Positions 56,931-64,000 of a DNA stretch of 64,000 bases are shown piece by piece. Positions within the stretch are counted from its first letter, which is position 1, and every line of letters starts with the position of its first letter. The translations under genes and the position numbers were made by a program. Below the pieces are notes generated by a model. The model was given only the letters and a program-made list of their open reading frames with translations, made no database searches and had not been told where the DNA came from. The stretch is from Bradyrhizobium sp. MOS003. GTDB lineage: Bacteria > Pseudomonadota > Alphaproteobacteria > Rhizobiales > Xanthobacteraceae. The DNA lies in assembly GCF_003020125.1 (NCBI RefSeq), contig NZ_PYFW01000002.1:124001-188000 (forward strand). Direction: 5' to 3'.

Positions 56931-57770
56931 TCAAGTCTTTGTGAGATCGGCTTCGACCAATGCGCGCAGCTCGGCGGTGACCTCCGGCCTCCGGCCGAAC
57001 CAAAGCTCGAAGCCGCGCACCGCCTGATGCAGCAGCATGCCGAGCCCGTCGGCGGTGTTCAGGCCACGCGCATTTGCGGCGGCGAGCAGCGGCGTCACCA
57101 ACGGCACATAGACGAGGTCGGCCACCACCGCCGCCTGCGGCAGGCGCGCGACATCGACATCGAGTGAGGGCTGACCGTGCATGCCGAGCGAGGTCGTATT
57201 CACGAGAAGTTTTGCGCGCGGCAGCACGTCGTCGATCCCCTCCCACGTCACGGGATGCACGTTCGGCCCGAACTGTCCTGCCAGCGTCTCGGCCCGCGCG
57301 ATGGTGCGATTGGCGAGATGGATGCGCTTGATCCCGCGCTCGAGCAAGCCGAACACGACCGCCCGCGAGGAGCCGCCGGCGCCGAGCACCAGCGCCTCCT
57401 CAGCGACATCCCAGCCGGGCGCGCTGGCGTCGAGATTGCCGATGAAGCCTTCGACATCGGTGTTGGTCGAGCGCAGCTCGCCATCGGCAAACCACAGCGT
57501 GTTCGCCGCGCCGACGGCCTTGGCGCGCGCGTCGGGCGCCGACAGCGCCAGCACGCCTTCCTTGTGCGGGATGGTGACGTTGGCCCCGACGAAGCCGCGC
57601 AGCGACAGCCGCAGCACGAAATCCCTGAGATCCTCGGGCGGCACCGCCTCGATGACGTAGCCGCCCTCGATGCCCAACGTGCGCAGCCAGTAATGATGGA
57701 TCAGCGGCGAGCGCGAATGCGCGGCCGGCCATCCGATCAGACAGGCTGCAGGAGCTTTGAGCACGGTCAT
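56931..57770 (-). CDS. aroE: Shikimate dehydrogenase
   Basis: This 279-residue enzyme reduces 3-dehydroshikimate in aromatic amino-acid synthesis. Substrate-binding motifs SRSPLIHHYWL and GANVTIPHKEGV (catalytic Lys), AVGAANTL, Asp in STNTDVEGF, and the NADP domain VLGAGGSSRAVVFGL are present, with DGLGMLLHQA near the end. ATG 57770 with GAGGAAACG is used; an in-frame start at 57827 is possible. The closest neighbour on the same strand is a SulP transporter gene. Confidence 0.94.
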   Translation of the reverse strand: MTVLKAPAACLIGWPAAHSRSPLIHHYWLRTLGIEGGYVIEAVPPEDLRDFVLRLSLRGFVGANVTIPHKEGVLALSAPDARAKAVGAANTLWFADGELRSTNTDVEGFIGNLDASAPGWDVAEEALVLGAGGSSRAVVFGLLERGIKRIHLANRTIARAETLAGQFGPNVHPVTWEGIDDVLPRAKLLVNTTSLGMHGQPSLDVDVARLPQAAVVADLVYVPLVTPLLAAANARGLNTADGLGMLLHQAVRGFELWFGRRPEVTAELRALVEADLTKT

Positions 57771-57836
57771 CGTTTCCTCGGGGTCGTATCCGAGGCGATC
57801 CATTTCGCGTCGCGCCCGCTCTGTCAAGCGCGCCCG

Positions 57837-59579
57837 TCAGCTCGCGGCAGTCTCCTCGCCCGCGCCGCCCTTGATGTCGGCAATGGCCCGTTCGAGGCTC
57901 TGGCGATAGCGCGCCCGCGGCGGCGTCACGCCATGGGTGAGCAGCGCGCGGCGAACCGTGGGCGAGGCCCCCGTGATGAACAGCCGGATGCCCTGCCGGT
58001 GGGCCTTGGCGGCGACGCGGCCGAGCACGTTGGCGGCCGTCGAATCCAGGAACGGCACCGCGGCGAAATCGACCACGAAGGCCTTGCGCTTGTCGGCGAC
58101 CTCGTCGAGCACGCCTCCGATCGCGGAGGCCGCACCGAAGAAGAACGCGCCGGTGATGCGGTAGACCAGCACGTCGCGATCGACCGCAAGCGCGGGATCG
58201 TAGCGAACGCGATCGCCGTTGCCGTCGTCGGGACGATCGCCGGCGACCAGTGGCGAGCGTTCCTCGATGCCCGTCATCTCCGCCATGCGATGGATGAACA
58301 ACACCGCGCCGAGCGCGAAGCCGACCAGGATGCCTTCGGTCAGATCGCGGAAGATCGTCAGCAGGAAGGTCGCGAGCAGCACGACGGCATCGCCCCATGA
58401 CGAGCGTACGAGCGTGGCGAATTCGTGCTTCTCCGCCATGGTCCAGGCTACCACGACCAGCACCGAGGCGAGCGCGGCCAGCGGAATGTAGCTTGCGAGC
58501 GGCGCCGCGATCAGCATGAACAGCAGCAGGAACACGGAGTGCAGCATTCCTGCCAGCGGCCCGCGCGCGCCGGCGCGGATGTTGGTGGCAGTGCGCGCGA
58601 TCAGGCCGGTGACGCAGATGCCGCCGAACAGCGCCGAGCCGATATTGGCGGCGCCTTGCGCCACCAGCTCGCAATTGGAGCGATGACGGCGCCCGGTCAT
58701 GCCGTCGGCCACCACCGCCGACAACAGCGATTCGATCGCGGCCAGCAGCGCGAACGAGATCGCATCCGGCAGCACGGCGGTCGCCTTCGCAACCGAGAAG
58801 GCCGGCAGCGCCGGCGAAGGCAATTCGCGCGGAATGCCGCCGAAGCGCGAGCCGATGGTTTCCACCGGCAGCGACAGCACGGCACAGGCAACGGCGGCGA
58901 GCACGACCGCGATCAGGATGCCGGGCCAGGACGGCCGCCAGATCCGCAGGGCCGCGATGATGGCGATGCTGACGATGGCGATCGCGACGGCGGATGGATT
59001 GATGGTGTTGAGGCCGCTGGCGAGCGCGACCAGCTTTGGAACGAACTCGCTGGGCTCTTTCCCCGCGAGCGTGATCCCGCCGAGATCACGGAGCTGGCTA
59101 GCGAAGATGATCACGGCGATGCCGGCGGTGAAGCCGACCGTCACCGGATAGGGAATGAACTTGATGTAGGTGCCGATGCGCAGCAGGCCCGCGGCGATCA
59201 GGAACAGGCCCGCCATCAGGGTTGCGAGAATGACGCCGTCGGCGCCGTGGCGCTCCGCGGTCGCTGCGACCAGAACGATGAACGCGCCGGCGGGTCCGCC
59301 GATCTGGAACCGGCTGCCGCCGAGCAGCGAAGCGATGAAGCCGCCGACAACGGCGGTGTAGAGGCCGCGGTCCGGCGTCACGCCCGAGGCGATCGCGATT
59401 GCCATCGACAGCGGCAACGCCACGATCGCAACCGTCAGGCCCGCGAAGACGTCGGCGCGGAAGTCTGCGACGTCGTAGCCTTCACGCCAGACGGTGACGA
59501 GCTTGGGCAGATAAAGCTCGGTAAAGCTCGGTTGACGAAGCTGGTGCAGCTTGCCTGCGTGTTCGCCCGTGATGCTCAT
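57837..59579 (-). CDS. SulP-family anion transporter with STAS domain
   Basis: This 580-residue protein has 10-12 membrane helices and the SulP signature FAGLTVAIVALPLSMAIAIASGVTPDRGLYTAVVGGFIASLLGGSRFQIGGPAGAF, the AAIESLLSAVVADGMTGRRHRSNCELVAQGAANIG segment, and a C-terminal STAS domain (about 445-560). Members carry sulfate, bicarbonate or dicarboxylates. The substrate cannot be predicted. It starts at ATG 59579; ATG 59600 is another option. The XRE gene upstream may regulate it. Confidence 0.92.
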   Translation of the reverse strand: MSITGEHAGKLHQLRQPSFTELYLPKLVTVWREGYDVADFRADVFAGLTVAIVALPLSMAIAIASGVTPDRGLYTAVVGGFIASLLGGSRFQIGGPAGAFIVLVAATAERHGADGVILATLMAGLFLIAAGLLRIGTYIKFIPYPVTVGFTAGIAVIIFASQLRDLGGITLAGKEPSEFVPKLVALASGLNTINPSAVAIAIVSIAIIAALRIWRPSWPGILIAVVLAAVACAVLSLPVETIGSRFGGIPRELPSPALPAFSVAKATAVLPDAISFALLAAIESLLSAVVADGMTGRRHRSNCELVAQGAANIGSALFGGICVTGLIARTATNIRAGARGPLAGMLHSVFLLLFMLIAAPLASYIPLAALASVLVVVAWTMAEKHEFATLVRSSWGDAVVLLATFLLTIFRDLTEGILVGFALGAVLFIHRMAEMTGIEERSPLVAGDRPDDGNGDRVRYDPALAVDRDVLVYRITGAFFFGAASAIGGVLDEVADKRKAFVVDFAAVPFLDSTAANVLGRVAAKAHRQGIRLFITGASPTVRRALLTHGVTPPRARYRQSLERAIADIKGGAGEETAAS

Positions 59580-59669
59580 GTCCACAATGCTCCGATACAT
59601 CGTGCGGCCGCGTGCTTCGGCGCGACGGTGCGTTATTTCAACCTGCTCCGAAGCATGATCATCGCGGGA

Positions 59670-59960
59670 TCACGCTCCCACCCGACGCGGTGGCCCCGGC
59701 TCTTTCAGCCGAACGCCGCGGCCGCCGCTTTCGCTGCGAGCCTGTTCGCCGATCAACTCGACGCCGGCCCGCTCGAACGCATCGACCACCTTGATCAGGG
59801 TCTCGACCACGCCGCGCACATTGCCGGTCGAGGCCTCCATCCGCTGGATGGTCGGCAGCGAAACGCCGGCAAGTTCGGCCAAGGTTCTCTGGTCAATGCC
59901 CAGCAGCGCGCGGGCCGCCCGCATCTGGAACGACGTAATCACCGTGGCCTCACGTATCAA
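59670..59960 (-). CDS. XRE-family small DNA-binding protein
   Basis: This 96-residue protein has an XRE helix-turn-helix (MRAARALLGIDQRTLAELAGVSLPTIQRMEASTG) and a short C-terminal tail (RSESGGRGVRLKEPGPPRRVGA). ATG 59960 is used. It is 91 bases upstream of the SulP transporter gene on the same strand, and a perfect 9-bp palindrome with a TATTAT -10 box lies upstream. It probably controls itself and the transporter, which is inferred from order. Confidence 0.85.
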   Translation of the reverse strand: MIREATVITSFQMRAARALLGIDQRTLAELAGVSLPTIQRMEASTGNVRGVVETLIKVVDAFERAGVELIGEQARSESGGRGVRLKEPGPPRRVGA

Positions 59961-59990
59961 CGGTTATAAGTGATATCTGGAACATGTACA

Positions 59991-60025
59991 ATGATGTATA
60001 ATACATCATCTTGAACCAAGCGCAA
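59991..60025 (-). promoter_or_regulatory. XRE promoter with 9-bp palindromic operator
   Basis: ATGATGTAT-A-ATACATCAT (59991-60009) is a perfect 9-bp inverted repeat in an AT-rich patch. On the minus strand TATTAT within it is a -10 box, 16 bases after TTGCGC (60025-60020). The start would lie about 30 bases ahead of the XRE ATG. Autorepression is inferred. Confidence 0.62.
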
Positions 60026-60037
60026 TCGTCCTCCTCC

Positions 60038-60122
60038 GTCATTGCGAGCGCAGCGAAGCAATCCAGACTGCCTCTGCGGAAACAGTCTGGATTGCTTCGT
60101 CGCTTCGCTCCTCGCAGTGACG
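60038..60122. repeat. Dispersed palindromic repeat, GTCATTGCGAGC family
   Basis: CCGTCATTGCGAGCGCAGCGAAGCAATCCAGACTG and CAGTCTGGATTGCTTCGTCGCTTCGCTCCTCGCAGTGACGG are nearly perfect inverted arms of about 35 bases with a 15-base loop. It is the only member of this family in the window. It lies between the XRE operator and the end of the EF-G-like gene. Confidence 0.8.
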
Positions 60123-60182
60123 GTGGGGAGGAAGCTGCGTGAGGTCAACTTTCACTAGTCGTCCGGACACGTCGCCTCACCG

Positions 60183-60216
60183 CTCCCTCTCTCCGTGAAG
60201 AACGGGGAGAGGGAGG
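60183..60216. other. Pyrimidine/purine hairpin beyond the EF-G-like gene
   Basis: CTCCCTCTCTCCGT-GAAGA-ACGGGGAGAGGGAG is a stem of about 14 bp (one mismatch) 27 bases beyond the EF-G-like stop, which lies to its right. It could function as a terminator although the T run is lacking. Confidence 0.5.
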
Positions 60217-60242
60217 CAGAGAGTTGTGCCTCACTTACGAAC

Positions 60243-62291
60243 TCACGCCGCGTGCTGATGCGCGGCGATGATCTGGTCGGCGGCGCGGCCGGTGACTTCG
60301 GCCATGTGATCGAACGTGCGGGTGAAGCTGCCGGCGCCGGCGGTGGCCGAGCGCAGCTCCACGATCAGCTCGCCGATCTCGGCTTCCGGCATCATGGCGC
60401 GGACGCAGTCCCAGCCGCCCCAGCCGTCACGCGTGTCGAAGCCGAGGATCTGGCCGCGCCGCGCCGACAGGATCGCGTTGATCTTGGCGGTGGCCTCGGT
60501 TGGACAGACGATCTCGACCACGTGGATCGGCTCCAGCAGCACCGACTGGCACTGCGGCAGGCCTTCGTTCAGTCCGATCCGCGCCGCCGTGCGGAAGGCG
60601 AGGTCGGAGGAATCGACGCTGTGATAGGAGCCGTCGGTCAGCGTCACCTGCAAATCGGTGACTGGGAAACCGAGCGGACCTCGCGTCAATCCGTCGACGA
60701 CGCCTTCCTCGACCGCGCCGATGTAGTTGCGCGGCACGGCGCCACCAACGACCCTCTCGGCGAACTTGAAGCCCTCGCCGCGCGGCAACGGCCTGATGTC
60801 GAGCACGACGTCGCCGAACTGGCCGTGGCCGCCGGACTGCTTCTTGTGTCGGCCGCGCTGGACGATCTGCTTGCGGATGGTCTCCTGATAGCCGATGGCG
60901 GGTGGATGCGAGGTGATCTTGACGCCGAAGCGGTCGCGCAGCCGCTCGCCGGCGACACGCAGATGCATTTCGCCCTGCCCCCACAGCACGGTGTCGTGGG
61001 TCTGGGCGTTCATCACGATGACGAGCGAGGGATCCTCCTCGTGCAGCCGCGTCAGCGCCTGGCCGAGCTTGACGTCGTCCTTGCGATCGGTGGCCGCGAC
61101 CGAGATCGCGAGCACCGGCGGCGTCGGCTCCGCGACCGCGAGCGCCGCCGGCGGGGTCTTGCCGCTCGAGACCGTGTCGCCTGTCTTGATCGGATCGAGC
61201 TTGGCCAGCGCCACCGTGTCGCCGGCTTCGGCCGCGGCACGCTTGGTGTCGTAGGCGCCGTTGACGGCGAGGATGCCGGAGATGCGGCCCGCCCCTCCGG
61301 AAGCGGATTGCAGCGTGGCGCCGTCGTCGAGATGACCGGCGAGCAGCCGCGTCAATGACAGCTTGCCGCCATGCTGCGAATGCAGCGTCTTGAACACGAA
61401 GCCGAGCGCATCCCTGGTCTCGGCAACGCCGAGACGCTTTGCGGTCTCCGCTATTCCCGGCGCCTCGTGGCGCAGCGCCTTCATCAGGCGCAGGACCCCG
61501 TTCTCGCGCGCGGCAGCGCCCAGCAGCACGGGGCAGATCAGCCCCTCGCGCAATTCACGGGCGAGATCGTCGAACACGGCATCACGCGGCGGCTGGATGT
61601 CTTCGAGCAGCTGCTCCATCAGCGCGTCGTCGTGATCGGCGAGCTTCTCCAGCATCGAGAAGCGGGCTTCCTTCTCGCGATCGAGATCGCCGCCTTCGAG
61701 CGCGACCACCTCGGAGGCCTTGTGCTCGCGATAGACGAAGGCGCGTTCCAGCGCGAGATCCACGAAGCCCTCGATCAGCTCGTCCTTCCAGATCGGGATC
61801 TGGCGCAGCACCAGCGGCACGCGCGAGGCGGGCTGGAGCGTTGCGAGCGTCTCGCGGATGCGCTTGTTGGCGCGGTCGATCTTGTTGAGGAACAGGAAGC
61901 GCGGGATCTTCATCTCCTCCAGCTCGCGCAGGATGATTTGAAGCTGCGGCAGCTTCTTCTCGTCGGCCTCGCAGACCACGATCGCGGCATCGACCGCGGG
62001 CAGCGCGGCGCGCATATCGTGGGCAAACTCGACGGAACCGGGACAATCGAGGAAGGTGTAGCTGTCGCCCATGAAACTCGTGGTGGCGGCAGTCAGGCCG
62101 ACGCTCATCTTGTGATGACGGGCCTCGGGCGTGGCGTCGCCAACAGAGGTTCCGGCATCGACGCTGCCGGCGCGCGGGATTGCGCCCGTTCGCGCCAGTA
62201 TTGCTTCGAGAAGTGTGGTTTTACCGCTTTGGAAAGGGCCCACCAGCGCAATGCACCGTGGACCTCGGGGACTTCTGACGTCTTGTCCCAT
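60243..62291 (-). CDS. EF-G-like translation GTPase (catalytic His replaced)
   Basis: This 682-residue protein starts at ATG 62291 (AAGGAGG ribosome binding site) and matches EF-G over its length: GTPase (CIALVGPFQSGKTTLLEAI, NKID), domain 2 (LGFVFKTL-HSQHGGKLSLTRLLAG), domains III-V (PPAIGYQETIRK, GRHKKQSGGHGQFGDVVLDIRP, FDHMAEVTGRAADQI). The third GTPase motif is DCPGS (residues 82-86) where EF-G has DTPGH, so the catalytic His is Ser86. Because of this it may hydrolyse GTP slowly. It is likely a specialised EF-G paralogue rather than the housekeeping factor. No ribosomal genes are near. Confidence 0.88.
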   Translation of the reverse strand: MGQDVRSPRGPRCIALVGPFQSGKTTLLEAILARTGAIPRAGSVDAGTSVGDATPEARHHKMSVGLTAATTSFMGDSYTFLDCPGSVEFAHDMRAALPAVDAAIVVCEADEKKLPQLQIILRELEEMKIPRFLFLNKIDRANKRIRETLATLQPASRVPLVLRQIPIWKDELIEGFVDLALERAFVYREHKASEVVALEGGDLDREKEARFSMLEKLADHDDALMEQLLEDIQPPRDAVFDDLARELREGLICPVLLGAAARENGVLRLMKALRHEAPGIAETAKRLGVAETRDALGFVFKTLHSQHGGKLSLTRLLAGHLDDGATLQSASGGAGRISGILAVNGAYDTKRAAAEAGDTVALAKLDPIKTGDTVSSGKTPPAALAVAEPTPPVLAISVAATDRKDDVKLGQALTRLHEEDPSLVIVMNAQTHDTVLWGQGEMHLRVAGERLRDRFGVKITSHPPAIGYQETIRKQIVQRGRHKKQSGGHGQFGDVVLDIRPLPRGEGFKFAERVVGGAVPRNYIGAVEEGVVDGLTRGPLGFPVTDLQVTLTDGSYHSVDSSDLAFRTAARIGLNEGLPQCQSVLLEPIHVVEIVCPTEATAKINAILSARRGQILGFDTRDGWGGWDCVRAMMPEAEIGELIVELRSATAGAGSFTRTFDHMAEVTGRAADQIIAAHQHAA

Positions 62292-62487
62292 TCGCCGCCT
62301 CCTTGGTGTGGAGCTCGGCCCATGATTGGGTCGGCAAGCGCAGATGCTCTGCCCGTCCCCGAGATTTGGCAAGCGTCAAAAATCGCTGCGGTGCGTCGTC
62401 AATTGGATCAAGTCTTATAATGCCGCGATCGCATGGCGTTCCACCTCTCCTCCCGGGAGAGATGGAAAGAGCCGAGCTCGCAAATCC

Positions 62488-62967
62488 TCAACGGCCCGGG
62501 CGAAGTTCCAGGCTCTCCAGACCGGCGGCGACGTTGATGCCGACCTGGCCCTGCAGGCTGAGCGGCTGGAGCGAGATCGAATTGTTGGAGCCGCCGACCA
62601 GCACGTTGCCGCCACCGCCGACGCCGAGCGAGGCGCTGCCCTGCGCACCCGCATAATTGCCGGCGAGGTCGCCGGGGCCGAGCCGGTCGACGGGTGCGAA
62701 CACGCCCCATGCCAAAGCCGTCTCCTGGGTGATGCCGATGTCGAGACCGACCTTGCGGATCGTCGCGACGTAACGATCGTCGGGCAGGCCGTCGGCACGC
62801 AGCACGCAGCCGAGATGGGTCACCGATCCCACGATGAAGCCGACGCTGGCGCCGCCGCGGCATTCGAGCACGCCGACCCGCGCCATCCGCTGCTGCGCAT
62901 TGCCGCCCACGCTGGAGGCAACGAGACTCGCGGCGGCGAGCCCGGCGAAGATGAACGAACGGCGCAT
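62488..62967 (-). CDS. DUF992 exported protein
   Basis: The protein is 159 residues from ATG 62967, after GGAG. A signal peptide (MRRSFIFAGLAAASLVASSVGGNAQQ) is followed by the DUF992 hallmarks RVGVLECRGGASVGFIVGSVTHLGCVL (two Cys), VATIRKVGLDIGITQETALAWGVFAP and glycine-rich LAGNYAGAQGSASLGVGGGGNVLVGGSNNSISLQPLSLQGQVG. Family members are periplasmic and uncharacterised. The open frame extends upstream to 63288 but overlaps the aminotransferase gene. The 195 bp between it and the EF-G-like gene start show no other gene. Confidence 0.88.
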   Translation of the reverse strand: MRRSFIFAGLAAASLVASSVGGNAQQRMARVGVLECRGGASVGFIVGSVTHLGCVLRADGLPDDRYVATIRKVGLDIGITQETALAWGVFAPVDRLGPGDLAGNYAGAQGSASLGVGGGGNVLVGGSNNSISLQPLSLQGQVGINVAAGLESLELRPGR

Positions 62968-63071
62968 GACATATCTCCGGCAATGATGGGCATGGAGGGC
63001 GCGGCAGACGCCGCGCGATGGTCTATGCCACAACCGTTCGGGTGGCGCCAGATCGCGCAAGCGTGAAAGAA

Positions 63072-63098
63072 AAAGGGCCCGCGTCGCGCGAGCCCTTT
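63072..63098 (-). terminator. Intrinsic terminator after the aminotransferase gene
   Basis: On the minus strand AAAGGGC-t-CGCG-CGA-CGCG-g-GCCCTTT plus TTC, an 11-bp stem with one mismatch. It is 24 bases beyond the aminotransferase stop and separates it from DUF992. Confidence 0.85.
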
Positions 63099-63121
63099 CA
63101 CGTCCCGTCGTTGCTGCACGC

Positions 63122-64000
<879 letters not shown>

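Noticed and set aside
58425..59969. 514-residue plus-strand open frame
   Set aside because: Antisense to the SulP transporter and XRE genes, with no domain match and a shadow-like composition.

Overview
The window looks like a stretch of chromosome from a GC-rich alphaproteobacterium, most probably Bradyrhizobium or a close relative in the Nitrobacteraceae. This is inferred from the gene set and protein style, the GC-rich codon use that produces long antisense shadow frames, several families of dispersed hairpin repeats between genes, small proteins of rhizobial type, and a tRNA-His without an encoded G at position -1, a trait of one alphaproteobacterial clade. No rRNA genes, CRISPR array, prophage or intact insertion sequence is visible.

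Left part (0-31.5 kb), mostly ordinary chromosome: an ArsR-SRPBCC-SRPBCC operon with a leaderless start and an operator inside its promoter; a transglutaminase; a hybrid histidine kinase; a MarR/SnoaL/membrane-protein group; an acyl-CoA synthetase and an epoxide hydrolase; YqeY; carA (11970-13160) and carB (17514-20978), which are split by about 4.3 kb of unrelated genes (cupin, Dps, methyltransferase, a tRNA-like gene, and an ArsR/MFS divergent pair with two matching operators); greA; an Lrp regulator; trxB with a LysR gene; a 458-bp gap with two terminator-ended candidate small RNAs; a DHDPS-family aldolase; two 48-residue single-helix proteins; an orphan ParA-type ATPase; and a CoA-transferase / CitE-like lyase / AEC-carrier operon.

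Middle (31.5-37 kb), accessory and partly decayed: a haloperoxidase-like gene broken by one in-frame TAG, a degraded second copy of the AEC transporter 3' end, four very small genes, tenA, an 84-bp element with 21-bp inverted ends, a GSU2403-type nucleotidyltransferase behind a perfect 9-bp palindrome, and tRNA-His.

Right part (37-64 kb), core and envelope functions: a phasin, a long PdhS/PleC/DivJ-like PAS kinase with a degenerate ATP-binding G2 box, an AI-2E-family permease, a thiolase, serC-serA behind a serC-type RNA leader and a good promoter, GNAT and GST enzymes, two outer-membrane barrels, an Fsr-like MFS exporter, glmM, an L-lactate-dehydrogenase-like flavoenzyme, two tandem 208-residue exported paralogues, aroE, a SulP transporter with an XRE regulator, an EF-G-like GTPase that lacks the catalytic His, a DUF992 protein and a class I aminotransferase cut by the window edge.

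The most unusual items are the compact leaderless ArsR switch, the tRNA-like gene with an 8-nt anticodon loop, the two candidate RNAs at 24.6-25.0 kb, the amber-interrupted haloperoxidase next to a duplicated transporter end, the palindrome-controlled nucleotidyltransferase, and the two tandem families of small exported or membrane proteins.
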